Assembly (NCBI GenBank): GCA_003194525.1
Contig: NBIV01000430.1
Span: forward strand, 1 to 40,103
Length of the DNA: 40,103 nucleotides
Reading direction: 5' to 3'
Source: Gracilariopsis chorda
Lineage: Eukaryota > Rhodophyta > Florideophyceae > Gracilariales > Gracilariaceae
The notes beneath the pieces are model-generated. The model was not told the origin of the DNA. It did not search any database and saw only the letters and a program-made list of their open reading frames with translations. Numbering within the stretch: the stretch's first letter is position 1; each line of letters opens with the position of its first letter. Shown here piece by piece: positions 1 through 11,150 of the stretch. The translations under genes and the position numbers were made by a program.

Positions 1-43
1 CGCTCCACTATTTTTCATTATAAAGAAAAACGACGATATACGT

Positions 44-715
44 ATGGTATGCAACTATAGGGCTCTAAATAAGATCACGATTCCAGATGCCATCCCGATA
101 CCACTAATCGACGAAACAATCGACCAAGTAGCTGGTGCAAGCGTCTTTTTACAGCTGGGCCTCATATACAAGTATCACCAAATGAGATTGAAGGACCAAG
201 ACTGTCAAAAGACGGCAATAAGGACCCGACTCAGTTCTTTCGAGTGGATAGTCTTATGTTTCGGATTAACAAACGCTCCCATGGTGTTCTCCCGCCTTCT
301 CCCCAGTCTGCTTCAAGACCTTCTTGGCGATTGTATGGTACTGTACCTTGAAGACATATTGATCTATAGTAAGAATGTGGAAGAACACAGGAAACACTTA
401 CGAAGAGTATTCAGTATCTTGTGCAAACACAAGCTATACCTACTGCACTGCAATTGTACTTTTGGATTTGAAGAAGTAAAATATTTGGGATACATGGTGT
501 ATTCACAAGAAATAAGAACGCAAGGACGTTTGGTAAAAACCGTCAAAGATTGGCCCATACTACAAAAACGTGAAGGAAGTGCAACGATTCTTAGGCCTGG
601 CAATTTTTACTGGCGATTTATAAAGAATTACGCAGCTATTGTACTACCACTGACTAACACGGTTCCACGGAAGCAGTTTACGTGGAGTGAAAAGGAAGAA
701 AATGCGTTCGAATAA
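44..715 (+). pseudogene. Gypsy-1 reverse transcriptase remnant
   Basis: RNA-dependent DNA polymerase domain of the element's pol polyprotein. The palm motifs are readable: a YRALNK start, the FGLTNAP box, and the catalytic box, which reads Y-L-E-D instead of the family's Y-x-D-D. It is followed by a connection/thumb segment containing KYLGYMV. The first catalytic Asp of the pair is therefore Glu, which should abolish polymerase activity. The open frame stops at a TAA at 713-715, while homology carries on downstream into RNase H. Identification as RT is firm; the Y-L-E-D reading assumes no sequencing error. Confidence 0.8.
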
Positions 716-1130
716 TTGAAGCACGAGCTTACGAATGCACCACTTTAAAGACATCCATGTTTCACGTTGACCTTCGTCCTCAGGAGAGATGCATCTCAGT
801 TTGCGGTAGGAGCAACTCTTGAGCAAAATGGTCACCCAGTCCCATGTCTATCCCACAATTTTACTGACACTCAACAAAAATGGGATACCGGGCACCAAGA
901 ACTGTTAGCAGTGATGATCGCATTGATAAAATGGGCGGTTTATCTGCAAGACAGACTGTTTATTTTGAAGACAGATCATGCGCCACTTAAATACCTGCAG
1001 TTAAAGATCCAACTGACTGGAAGGCAGATGAGATAGATAGACGAGATGCAGAGCTATAATTTCATCGTGAAGCATCTGCCGGACTCAGAAAAACAGTGCA
1101 GCTGATGCACTAAGTAGAAACGTCCCGAGT
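716..1130 (+). pseudogene. Gypsy-1 RNase H remnant
   Basis: Retroelement RNase H, which removes the RNA strand during reverse transcription. From about 767 the frame shows D-A-S, then H-Q-E-L-L-A-V, then L-K-T-D-H-A-P-L-K-Y-L: the Asp, Glu and Asp of the RNase H active site in the order used by Ty3/Gypsy elements. After a stop at about 1036 a second frame continues with a degraded tether region (VKHLPDSE) that normally links RNase H to integrase. Stops and a frame change show that it is not expressed intact. Confidence 0.7.
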
Positions 1131-1379
1131 TCCATAATCCTGAATTCATTACGTGTGAAGGACAAAACTCTAGTACCGACGATACAGGAAGGCTACGCTA
1201 ACGATGAATGGTCAAGAGATCTGATTGTATGGTTTTCAAATGGCGAAGCACAGCACTCTAAGAAAGTCCGTATGTATGCACGCTAGTACTCATGGAGGAT
1301 AACATTCTTTACTGGACTGGGGCCGATACAAAAGGCTTTAAGTACCACAAGTCGAAGTTATACGAGACGAAGTCCTTGC

Positions 1380-2560
1380 CAAAGTACACACTTGTCCCCA
1401 TTTTATAGTGGATAAAACGTTTTACCAGTGTGCAAAGTCGTTCTACTGGAAAGGAATGTACAACGATATCGTAAGGTATTTTAAATCATGTCTCAACTGC
1501 CAGCACAATAAGGAAGAAAGTGAAATATGGAAAAGGACTACTACAACCACACAGAATCCCAAAGAACTGTTGGGAGGTGTTGACAATGGATTTTCTTACA
1601 GAATTCCTATCCTCTGACAAAGAAAATGACTCAGTGTTTCTTCGTACACAAGCTTTCAAAACGAGGCGTGTTTATCCCAACAAACAAGGGTATTACATCT
1701 GTTGACTTTGTTCATTTGTTGTTTGAATATGTATTCTCCAAACACGGAATGCCAGAAATCATATTATTGGATAAACCCGCTTTTACGTCGAAGTATTTTG
1801 AAGCAATTGCGTCCGTACTGAAAATGAAGAGAAATATGTCAAGCAAAGGACACCCAGAGACCGATGGTGAAAGTTAGAATACTATTCGGACATTGAGGCA
1901 GATGCTACGTCATATCATTTATAATAAGCCAAAGTAATGGGATTTGTTCCTTAGTGAACTGTAGTTTGGGTACAACGCCAAAATGCACAAGAGCTAGAAG
2001 CTAACTCCAGGCAAAGTCGATCTGGGATATCTTCCTCAGTCCCAATTTGCCAAACAAACCGGTACTTCTTCAAATTTTCAAGCAGCAGTGAACCTTCTAG
2101 AACGACGAGAGAGGTTTAAATTACTAGCACGAGATAACCTTTCTGAGGCACAAGAACAGCAAATTACTACGCCAATCACAAGAAATACACGCTGCTTCAA
2201 GTTGGGGACTTTGTGATGTTCAATTTTGCTGGTAAGGGACTATTATCTCACACGGATCTGTCAAATAACTGAAGAGCCAAGTTTGTCGGTCCTTTATCAG
2301 TTATTGAAGTCATGGGTACAGTGACTTACATAGTAGAGCTTCCTCCCTGCGATGAACGGGCGCACATGTTTTTCACGTTACGAAGCTGAAGAGGTACTTC
2401 AAGGCAGAAAACGACAACACTACTTTGTTGTTTGTAGTTGATGCGGAAGGCAATGTGGAAAAGAAGACACGAATTTTCGATAAGAAGAAGTGATGTCGAA
2501 GGTCTACTATTTGGTGCAATCGAAAACGATACCAAAGAGACGCTATTTGGATGGCCAAAG
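1380..2560 (+). pseudogene. Gypsy-1 integrase remnant with chromodomain-like tail
   Basis: Integrase joins the element's DNA to the host chromosome. The zinc-binding region is recognisable near 1408-1510, ending in C-L-N-C. The catalytic core is split between frames: an M-D-F-L segment near 1590 (first Asp), then a segment at 1626-1877 with KHGMPEIILLDKPAF (second Asp) and HPETDGES, where the catalytic Glu is followed at once by a TAG. Downstream (about 2160-2400) a GDFVMF...RAKFVGPLSVIE segment matches the C-terminal GPY/F-type domain. Around 2480-2560, KMSKVYYLVQ and a frame-shifted continuation look like a chromodomain, which would make this a chromovirus-type element. The chromodomain call is tentative. 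Confidence 0.65.
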
Positions 2561-2638
2561 TGAGTTAATGAACTGCACAGGATCTCATCCGGCATATGAG
2601 AAATCAAACAGGACATTTGATTTGGAAGAGAAGGTGAA

Positions 2639-2657
2639 GCGTAATATAGTATTACGC
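2639..2657. repeat. Perfect short hairpin, 8-bp arms
   Basis: GCGTAATA TAG TATTACGC is an exact inverted repeat with a 3-nt spacer just after the Gypsy-1 integrase. A second one follows: ACAGCGAT at 2771-2778 pairs with ATCGCTGT at 2795-2802. They may belong to the element's 3' untranslated region. No function can be assigned from sequence alone. Confidence 0.6.
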
Positions 2658-2800
2658 GACACCCATTCACTGTTAGTACATTGCGACCGTTTGTTACGAA
2701 CCCATTATTTTATCCTATTCAACATAGAGCAACAACAATCACCTTTATATAAGCTATGCTAGTTTGTGTGACAGCGATAGAAGCGCGAGGTTTCATCGCT

Positions 2801-2817
2801 GTGGGGAGAGTAAAACG
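2801..2817 (+). other. Candidate polypurine tract of Gypsy-1
   Basis: A run of mostly purines (GTGGGGAGAGTAAAACG) lies about 240 bp after the chromodomain-like end of integrase and directly before a TGAGTTTG that could open a 3' LTR. This is the expected place and composition for a plus-strand primer. Without a second LTR the assignment stays tentative. Confidence 0.3.
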
Positions 2818-3167
2818 TGAGTTTGATTGTCATTCCTCTCTTACAATGCGATCCAACCGGAAAGCTACCATTTATGCAAACTGTATTTTCAAGTTCGACA
2901 GCAATGCCGTACTGTATTTACACCCGAACTTATAAGTTTATGGGAAATTCATATACTCAAAAAGAGGGCATGTTCCGATATGAGACAATGTGTGCCATCA
3001 TAATACAAAGCAGCCAAAAAAAGAAATTCTTTTGCAAAACCGACTTCCCCATTGAATCTACAATTTTATGATAAGAATTCAAATAAAAATTAAATGAGAA
3101 GAAAGAAACCCACCAGTTTCAGATCCGCAACAGCAACATAATCGCTTGAACCTAATCAAAAGGTTTC
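2818..3167. other. Non-coding stretch, possibly the start of the Gypsy-1 3' LTR
   Basis: No convincing gene. The stretch lies between the candidate polypurine tract and the left LTR of Gypsy-2, and may be the start of a 3' LTR cut short by that insertion. No matching copy exists in the window to test this. Confidence 0.3.
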
Positions 3168-3949
3168 TGTAGTGCAATGCCCGAAGCGGGAGTGCACCGG
3201 AAGACGTTTGGAATCCTCCCACGTTAGAGGTGAGCTCAGTTAGGTAGAGCCCTCCAAGGAGTGGCACGACTATGTCGGGCTGTAAGGCCCAGGCCATCCG
3301 TCGCGATTTGTGCAGGGAGGTTGTAGCAAGAATCAGGTATCCGCAGGAGCGGTGTATGGGTGGTCGCCGTCTAGAGAGGTGAGGTTTCTACGTTAGTGGC
3401 ACGCGCGTATATGAGCCGTGGGTAGCAGGAAAGCCACCCTGTAAAGGGTAAACTAAGGGAAAGCTGAGTGACGAGTGTCGTGACGATATAATGGTAATGC
3501 CGGTAAATAAACCTGATACCAGGCGAACACCAAGAAATTTGGAATAAAAATCCGAATAACCGGTACTTTTGATAGGCAGGGGGTTAGATGTCCCGTATGC
3601 GACGGTGCTTCCCTCCAAAGAGGGGTAAGAACATGCGAAGGCGTGAGCCCTAGGGCCAATTCCCAGGTTGGGGTCCCTGTTTCGGGGAGTTTACTGGTGC
3701 GACGGCAACTCCCCGGTGCATTAAGTACTAACCATCGCAGAAATGGGTGAGAAAATAATAAATATAAATATCTAAATTACTCCACTTTGGTGGTTCATGC
3801 CCATACTGTGGCCAACCATCAATTGATTCTTCCGTCTCCCACGTGTCCATTCACTATTAGTGGTCGTATTTCATGCAATGACTACATTACCGAAACATTC
3901 GGGAATCAACCAAGTACCTGGGATCCCTTCCTGAGGGCATTACACTTCA
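3168..3949 (-). repeat. LTR A (3' LTR of Gypsy-2)
   Basis: A 782-bp TG...CA sequence starting TGTAGTGCAATGCCC and ending GGGCATTACACTTCA, so its ends are imperfect inverted repeats of each other. Homologous copies lie at 10356-11150, 15362-15830 and 15834-16647 in the same orientation. On the minus strand it follows the pol and tail genes, making it the 3' LTR. It shares the short-hairpin pattern of the other copies, for example CCTGATACCAGG at 3512-3523. The 5 bp on its outer side (GTTTC, 3163-3167) have no visible partner. Confidence 0.85.
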
Positions 3950-3970
3950 CATCACCCTCCTTAGTCGGGA
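3950..3970 (-). other. Candidate polypurine tract of Gypsy-2
   Basis: Read on the minus strand, the bases just before LTR A are purine-rich (AAGGAGGGTGATG), as expected for the plus-strand primer of a Ty3/Gypsy element. The position is right, but the tract is short and interrupted by T. Confidence 0.35.
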
Positions 3971-4031
3971 AAGCAACCACGGAAGTGGGCAGATCCCAGC
4001 GGAAAATGGGTGATAAAGTCTAAAGCCCTCC

Positions 4032-6840
4032 GTGTCACCGTGTCAAGCCTCTGCCTCAGAGAAACAACCTCCGGCAAAAGCAGCGAACCAGCCTTCCACA
4101 AAGGCACGCACCTCCTCTTCCTGCTCAACTCAATCAGATCACACCCTTTCGAAGGGGAATATGAACAATAACAACAACAAGCCTCCAAGACCGACTCCAC
4201 TCGGGAACTTCACAACCGGTTTCCGGTCGGTACCCTTGCCACAAAAGAGGCGAACTCCGGCACAGCCGGCCAACATTGGCGCAGCGTCCCAGCGTGGGTT
4301 CCAACTTCCACCGGCGGTGGCTCCTTCCGGACTGATCCCGGCGGCGACTTGGCCTTCTTATAACGCCCCTGTAAGGTTAGAAACGATGCATCGGATTCAT
4401 GCCACTTGGCTCCGGCTTTCGCCGGGGTTCCATCCCATCACTGCCCTCAACAAGGATTTGGTTACGACCTACGCGGTTGGTTCCGGTACTTTGCCCAGGG
4501 ATCTACCTAGGCTCGTCACATCTTCTTGGTACTGGCGGATCCGAATCGCCATCCCGGTGCATCATATCCGAAGAAACTCGGGAGAATCCGCGACTGTGGC
4601 TCATGCAGCGCTGGTGCGGAATGCATATAAACGGCAGAGCCAGGCGCTTTTCGAATTCTCTGTGCCTACCGGCTTTGGCTTCGACGTCAGCCTATGCCGC
4701 ACGCGCGGTGAAATCGGTTAAGGCGAACGCATGGCTGGACTAGAAACCATCGCGTGGAGGAACTTTCCCGCTGCGCGGCAAGAAGCCCTATGTTGGGAAC
4801 GACCGATACTTCGGCTGAATTCCGGTACCTTTCCCGGCAGTCTCGGTCCAACTTCCTCCAAAACGTCATCCATTATGAACGACGTTGGTGATCCCAACTC
4901 GGGTAGTTTGTCCCTTATCAAAACGTGGAGATTGAGCGGATTGCTCCGCTTCACCGACAGCGTCGGTATGTTGCACTCCCTGAGTGGTGGAGGTTCCATG
5001 AGGCCTGCTGGAGTTGCTACGTTGCGCTTCCGCAGGCACTCACGTACCTTGGTTCCTTTTTGATTCAGGATCCCCGGTAGGGGCTTTGGTCGGTAATTGT
5101 AACCGAGTGGGCTGCCCGCACTGTGGCGTATATCCTCGCCTAGGTTTATGACCAGTATCGACTGTGGTTCATCCAACTGCGTTTGTGGGCCGCTATTTGC
5201 CATCTGGACCTCAGCTTCCCCCTTGAGGGTATTGCAAACAATGAGGAAGTACTCTAAGTACTTGGTTTGATCGACAGTATTGACTGAAGCGAGATCCCAT
5301 TGGAACAGAGTGGTCGGCTTAACGGCGGTGGCGCGGTACCGGTGGTCTAGGTCTTGGTAGAAACACCGCCTTGCGGGGACTTCATCTACTTCGATCTCTC
5401 AGAGTTCCGGGAGATTTCTTCCTAGGAGGCGAGGGAACTACGCGACGCACCGCAGCACGTGCTAGACGACCACCCGATTGGGTACGTCGATTCGGATGAC
5501 TACTACCGCGCGTGTAGCAGGGATGACCTGATGGTCGATAACGAACCCGAAAAGCCGGGGGAAAGGAAGCAGATGTTGCCGACATGGTCGCAGACGAATC
5601 CACGAGGGGCTGCCTCCGGTTCCCAGTCCTGCGACGGCGAGCGCCGGGCCTTCACTCCCCAGCAGGGGTACAGTCAATGAAAGCGATGTCATTGCCCGCT
5701 TCCTCCGCGGATCGGGTTTAGGCAATGCCGGGGTTTCAGGTGAGGTCACCGCGTTGGCGGGTGCCTTGGCTTACTGACTTGCGGGTGGTCACCCCCAGGA
5801 TGATGGGGAGGGGTCGAACTTCTAATCCAGTATCCTGGTTTCTTTCCCTGGCTTAGCCAGTAATGTAGCTTAGCATCAAACAGGAGCGCGAGGCTCCTGA
5901 GTATACTTTCCCTTTTAGAACGGTGTTTCTCTTTCATTCCCGTCCTTGACGGAGTCTATACAAAAAAAGGGTGTACTCCTACTTTCCAATCTTCCCTGAC
6001 TTCACTGCGGTTTTATCCCACTTGGGCGTCGCACAGCGTAGCTGGATTTGCGGTACCCACGCTGCGGTGATATTGGACCACCTTCGAACGAGGGAGGTGT
6101 TCGATGGGTTCCATGGTGTCCCAGCTTGGGTCATATCCGTACTAGCGGACTGGGTATCTTAGAATGCCTTCCTGATTCCGGGTGTGCCCGACGATTCGGT
6201 CAATCACAAACTCTTATTTGTATACCTGCCTGCCTTGCCGTGTTATGGTGAACTCGCTTGTCAGTGGTTGCCCAATGAACGAGATATTTTCCCTCAGGGT
6301 GCGTCATGATGCAACGTGCGATATTTGCTCGGAGGATGCGGCGCAGAGTGCGGAATACTATCCCTCAAGAGGGTGTCTTCGTGGAACGGTTGCCGCGTAC
6401 CGCGGTAATTGGGTCGTATCGCTAGTTTGCGGGGGTTCTCCGTCCCATTTTAACGGTAGTCCGGTCGAAAAGCAAGCTTGCAGGCATCTTGCCGCTTTGG
6501 CGGAGTTGTGGAGGCCACTCCCTGGTGGGGCTTTCTGCGTCGCGAGGTGATTGGTGCAGGGCGCACAATCTCCGTGCGCTCACGTGACTCCCACGGCATG
6601 TGGCTCTGAACCGCCTCTTTGCGTTCCGCCTCCCTTGGCTTTGGCCTTACACTGTCCGGCTGAGCCGTGCACTGCTGTGTTGGCACCCAGTATCCGGCGG
6701 TTCCTTCCGGTGCTCCGGTGTGTTGCCTCAAACTCCCTGATGGGCGTGGAAAGCTGGTGCCGTGGACACCCTGTTCGGGGACTTTGCCTCTAATTGAGGT
6801 GTGATGTCTTCCTCAAGAGGTGCATCATCCGGGACGACCG
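4032..6840 (+). pseudogene. Antisense coding-like block between integrase and 3' LTR of Gypsy-2
   Basis: About 2.8 kb that reads better on + than on -, opposite to the element's pol. Its first open frame (4032-4721, 229 codons) starts about 80 bp inside LTR A and is rich in Ser, Pro, Lys and Asn, including a run of Asn. Further open stretches follow in changing frames at about 4399-4743, 4731-5063, 5380-5680, 5971-6162 and 6182-6550, broken by isolated stops, as in a decayed gene. I do not recognise any protein family. Extra antisense ORFs between pol and the 3' LTR are known in some plant Ty3/Gypsy elements such as Grande. It could instead be a captured host sequence or an older insertion. 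Several perfect hairpins lie inside it (4308-4320, 4412-4425, 4955-4967, 6362-6373, 7020-7031 just beyond). Confidence 0.4.
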
Positions 6841-6843
6841 GAT

Positions 6844-7332
6844 TCACCCTGGCGACGACACTGGATTTTCCGAGACGCTCGGTATATTACTGCGATTGCG
6901 TGGAGACTTTGGCACTTCTATCTCTGAATTTCGGACAACATTCCCGTTATGAACGGTCCTCAATTCCGGGGCTGTAGAGACAGGGACTTGAGTTACAAGA
7001 GGTGTATTCCTGGCTTCCTCCCTCAAGAGGGACTTTTCACTTTCCAACGTTGCTGGTTTTCCAAGGCATGCGTTGCCTGCTCCCAGCGATTTGGACGGTG
7101 GTGAAGACTCCATTTTGGTGGGAAATTCCGTCGACGACGGTTCTGCGACTACACCATGGTGAGGGGTCTGCGAAATGATATCGCTATCCTGATTCAGGAA
7201 ATTGCCCTGGTTCAGGGGTACGGACTGCGATGTTGGCCTACTCTCCAGTATCATACGGTGTAACTGCGTCGTTCCGGAATCTTTTGTGGGGGATTGCGAG
7301 GCTTCATCGACCTTCCGTGTTTCACGGCTCAA
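6844..7332 (-). pseudogene. Low-complexity C-terminal tail of Gypsy-2 pol
   Basis: A 162-codon open frame rich in Ser, Thr, Pro and Glu that begins 130 bp after the end of the integrase frame on the same strand. Its composition continues the Ser/Pro/Thr-rich tail that ends the integrase frame, so it is probably a further part of the same polyprotein split by a frameshift. No domain or motif is recognisable. Confidence 0.4.
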
Positions 7333-7462
7333 ATCCCGTTGCGACGGTCATAAATTTCCAGCGTGGCGATAGGTCCCCTCCCCCTCCTTAGACATAGCAA
7401 GGGGAGTAATAGTGGGATATCCCACATGGCGGGTGTAAATGCGTGCCGAAGGGGCGGTAGTG

Positions 7463-8694
7463 TTAAGAGTAGGGAAAACGTCCGTTTGGACCTGAACGAT
7501 CCGGCCGAGCCGGGGGTTCCGACAAGGTCGGTAAATCTGAGAGGCCCCGAGTTGGGTGTGGCGAAGTAGTCGGTCTACTTAGTCCAGAGGTTTCCGGCAT
7601 TGCCGAGTCCGTGGAGACGGGTGTCCCTGTTTCCAGGACGACCTCAGACGAGGGAGGAGCGGCAGGTACAACACGATCGCGGGAACTCCGCTCGTGCGCC
7701 TTGCCAATTTCTACTACGATAGCGTCGGAATTAACGGACACCACTTTAAATGTTCCATCCGCCGCAGACGAAAGCTTGTGACGCTTCTCTCGTTCCGGGT
7801 TATAAAATTCTGTATGTATAAAGACGTAAGTATTAGCCCGTATGCGGGGAGCATTATCTCGTAAACGAGCGTCAAAATCCCGCTTGTACGTCGCTTGTGC
7901 GCGTTCCATAGACTTCCCCACTGCAGGAACCAGTTTAGTACGCCCTTGCTTCCATTCCTGGTGGTAGCGACCTATAGATGCGAAATCGTCCAAGGTGGCT
8001 AGGGATTCTAACGCCACAGGCGGGGGTGAACGAGATAGAACCAATTCTAACGCTGAAACTCCGGTAGTCCGGTGAACTTGCGTATTGTATGCAAATGTTA
8101 AACCATCTGCATACAAGTCCCAAGTCTTGGAGTGATCAGCAACGTAGGAAAAGAGAGAGGCCAACCAAGTCCGGTTCAACCGTTCGACTTGCCCATTGCA
8201 CTGGAGATGGTAGGTAGTCAAGAACAAGATCTTCACGTCCAGAATGCGAAAAACATCCTGGAAGACCTTGGAGGCAAACTGCCGTCCGTTATCGGAGAGC
8301 ACCTCCACAAGAAGACCGTAGACAAAATCCAGAGCGTTACACGAGCTTGGGCCACCGTGAAAGCGATTATCCTCCGAAGAGGAACAGTCCAAACAAGCTA
8401 TGAAATGCGATCGGTGATCAAAAGTATGAACTTGTTGCCTCTCTTTGTATTGAGGAGAGATCCAAGAATTTCGATTGCTATAAACTCGAGTGGCGCCCTA
8501 GCAGGGGATGAATTCATTTTCTTCGCGTTCCTGCAGAGTTTTACCCGGTTCTTCGAACATTTGGTACAAAACCGCACAATAGTATAGTAGTCAACCGCCA
8601 TGGCTGGCCAGAAAAACGCCCTTCGCAGGGTGGGGTAGAGCTTCCTCCCCCCTACGTAGCCTCTGAGCTTCTTACAGTGCGAGAGATGTAACAC
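7463..8694 (-). pseudogene. Gypsy-2 integrase remnant
   Basis: Integrase of the element, in two frames: 8694-8398 (zinc domain and start of core) and 8392-7463 (rest of core, C-terminal domain and tail). The zinc-binding end C-T-K-C is intact, while the second His of the HHCC motif seems replaced by Tyr. The first catalytic position lies in F-I-A-I-E-I-L-G, where the family normally has Asp, so Asp appears changed to Glu. The second Asp (LSDNGRQF) and the Glu (GQVERLNRT) are present. The C-terminal part has a HKLS...GTFKVVSVNSD segment of the usual beta-barrel type and no visible chromodomain. It runs out into a Ser/Pro/Thr-rich tail. Confidence 0.8.
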
Positions 8695-8975
8695 CTACGA
8701 CTGCAGGGAATGAGGTGCAACAGTCTGTGGGCGATCTTCGACCAACCGAACGAGGTAATCCTTATCGTTCAACTCGAAAGGGAGGTCTTTACCACCCGTT
8801 AAACGGACACGAATCCTCATACAGAAGAGGTAATCGAATTGTTCTCGGATCAATTCCTCCGGTGAAACCGGTACAAAGCTTCCTGGTAAGTGGTTTTCGG
8901 GGTCTCGCGGGATGCCAATAAGTTGTCCAAGTCAGTTTCTTTGTGCCAGTCTTCTGGAAAATCCTCTAGTTTCCA

Positions 8976-9404
8976 CTACGGTTTATCCGGTTCTTCAGCC
9001 ATGAAGCATTGAATGTCGTCACTCTCCGTTGGGAGTGCTTCCCCATTTGTAGGAAAACGCGAAAAAGCGTCGGCCTGGGTGTTGAGCGTACCCTTTTTAT
9101 ATATGACTTGGAAGTCATTTTCCCAAAGGAGGAGTCTCCAGTGCATAAGGAGGCCGGAAGGATCGGATATGTTCACTAGCCACCTCAACGAGGAATGATC
9201 CGTGTCTACGGTAAAGTGAAATCACTTAAGATAGTAGCGTAGGGTAGAAAGCGCCTACACGACTGCAAGACACTCTTTCTCCGACACGGAGTAATTCTGC
9301 TCGTCAAAAATGAGCGAGCGTGACCAATAACCAATTGGCTTTCGGTCCCGCTCTGGTGTGGTTTAGAAAAGAGCACATAGAACTTTGTAATAGCTCAAAT
9401 CCGT
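8976..9404 (-). pseudogene. Gypsy-2 RNase H and tether remnant
   Basis: The best-preserved part (9188-8976) reads SDPSGLLMHWRLLL...DFQVIYKKG...NTQADAFSRFP, the typical end of a Ty3/Gypsy RNase H and the tether leading to integrase. The upstream half of RNase H is spread over other frames between about 9190 and 9400. It degraded the RNA strand of the replication hybrid in the active element; this copy is frame-shifted and not expressed intact. Confidence 0.65.
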
Positions 9405-10350
9405 TTACACGGAGTACGGGGGCCCCAGTTTGGGTAAGGATAAGATAGGTGCTGACGTGACAGCCTCCTTTAAGGTGTTAAACGCTTCCGACTGCTCGGG
9501 CGTGAATTCTTTTAGTTGTGGGGGATTTACTTTGCGTAACAACGCGTTCAAAGGTGCTGAGATATCCGAAAGGTTCGGGATACACCGTTGGTAGACGTTG
9601 ACGAGCCCCAAGGAGGAGCGGAGTTTTGTTTGAGTGTGGGGTTCTTTGGACTCAAAGAGGGACTTCACTCGATCCTTCTCGATCATTAACCGTCCCGGAC
9701 GGATAATGTGTTCCAGATTCTTGAATCTATTGGTACAAAACTCGCATTTGCTCAACATGAGGGTAGTTCCGGCATCCAGCAGCACGGTTAAAATGTCTCT
9801 GACATGGGTGAGATGGTCGTCCAGATTATTGGAGAAGATGATAATATCATCCAGGTAGACCGGGAAGCTCCGCCATTTAAAGCGGTTTAATGGGATATAT
9901 ATTGCACGCCGAAATGTAGCGAGAGCGTTGGTCAAACCAAACAAGATCCCTTTGAGGTGGTACGATCCTGCGTGGCAGGTTAACGCGGTCCTATCGCGAT
10001 CCTCCTGTCTAACAGGGACCTGCCAATAACCTGTCGGCATCCAAGGCCATTAACACGGTTGCGTCTCCAATGGAGTCGATGCACTAGTCCATAAGATGGG
10101 TGGGAAATGTGTCCCTAGCGGTCAAGGAACTGAGCCGGCGATAGCCGACACAGAACCTTCATGTTCCGTCGGCCTTTAAAGCCAGGACAACTGGAGATGC
10201 GCAGGGTGATTGAGCGGGCTCCATCCCACCTGCGCGGAGCATTTGGTTTACTTGAGATTGCTCCTCTTCCAGAGCTTTCGGTCCTGTCCTGTAAGGGTTT
10301 GTGCCATCAGACGTGCACCCGGCAACAAACATATCCGGTGTTCCGTAACA
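9405..10350 (-). pseudogene. Gypsy-2 reverse transcriptase remnant
   Basis: The N-terminal fingers region (10350-10159) contains the Ty3/Gypsy box ending ASPVVLALKADGT; its expected position is directly downstream of the protease-RT linker, now cut off by solo LTR B. The main palm and thumb follow in another frame at 10040-9405 with YWQVP, FGLTNALATF and an intact Y-L-D-D box, then the connection region (LGLVNVYQRCIPN). The catalytic Asp pair is intact here, unlike in Gypsy-1, so loss of function comes from frameshifts and the LTR insertion. Confidence 0.8.
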
Positions 10351-10355
10351 ATAAT

Positions 10356-11150
10356 TGTAGTGCAATGCCCGGAAGCGGGAGTACACCGAAAGACGTTTGG
10401 GATCTTTCCTCGTTAGAGGTGAGCCCAGTTGGGTAGAGCCCTCCCAGGAGTGGCACGACTATGTTGGGTTGTAAGGCCTAGGCCACCCGTCGTGACTTGC
10501 GCAGGGAGGTTGAGGCAAGAATTGGGTATCCGCAGGAGCGGTGTATCGGGTTGGTTATCCTCTAGAGAGGTGAGGGTTCCACGTTAGTGGCACGCGCGAA
10601 CACGAGCCGTGGTAGCGGGAAAGCCACCCTATGAAGGGAAAAATAAGGGGGAGCTGAGTCACGAGTGTGGTGACGAAGACTAACGGCAGTGCCAGTACAT
10701 AAACCTTATACAAGGCGAACACCAAGACAGCCTGAGTAAAATTCCGAATACTCGGGTCCTTTACGTAGGCAAGGGGTTTAGACTTCCCGTATGCGATGGT
10801 GCTTCCCTCCAAAGAGGAGTAGAGAACATGCCAAGGTAGTGAGGTCTAGAGCCAATACCCCAAGTTGGGATCCCTTGTTGGGGAAGGTTTACTGGTGCAA
10901 CGGCAATCCGCCGGCGCACTAAGTACTAACCATCGCAGAAATGGGTGTAAAAATAATAAATAGAAATAACTAAATTACGCCACCTTGGTGGTTCATGCCC
11001 ACTACTGTGGCCAACCGCCAATTGACTCTTCCGTGTCTCACGTGTCAAATCCACTATTAGTGGTCGTAGTTCATGCAATGAATACATTGCCGAAACATTC
11101 GGGACATCAACCAAGTACCAAGAATCCCTCTCTGAGGGCATTGCAATTCA
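10356..11150 (-). repeat. Solo LTR B, inserted between protease and RT of Gypsy-2
   Basis: A 795-bp TG...CA sequence (TGTAGTGCAATGCCC...GGGCATTGCAATTCA) flanked by a perfect 5-bp duplication, ATAAT at 10351-10355 and 11151-11155. Removing it with one ATAAT restores the pol frame across the linker that ends in L-G-E-I. It is therefore a later insertion, most simply the product of LTR-LTR recombination of a full element of the same family. It carries about 20 short hairpins (for example 10368-10379, 10408-10419, 10704-10715, 11051-11063 and 11090-11102) and an A/T-rich stretch at about 10949-10977 that could hold the polyadenylation signal. Orientation follows homology to LTRs A and C. Confidence 0.9.

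Larger units (their letters stand above)
1..2817 (+). mobile_element. Ty3/Gypsy-like retrotransposon 1 (decayed, 5' end outside window)
   Basis: The order reverse transcriptase, RNase H, integrase zinc domain, integrase core, integrase C-terminus is the Ty3/Gypsy order. The window opens inside RT, so gag, protease and the 5' LTR are not visible. Every domain is broken by stops and frameshifts, so the copy is not functional. A purine-rich stretch near 2801-2815 could be the polypurine tract that precedes a 3' LTR, but no second LTR copy is present to fix the boundary; the right end given here is an estimate. Confidence 0.8.

Noticed and set aside
3160..4020. LTR-like repeats A-D considered as structural RNA genes because of their many hairpins
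   Set aside because: TG...CA ends, placement at both ends of a Gypsy element and a 5-bp duplication around copy B show they are LTRs.
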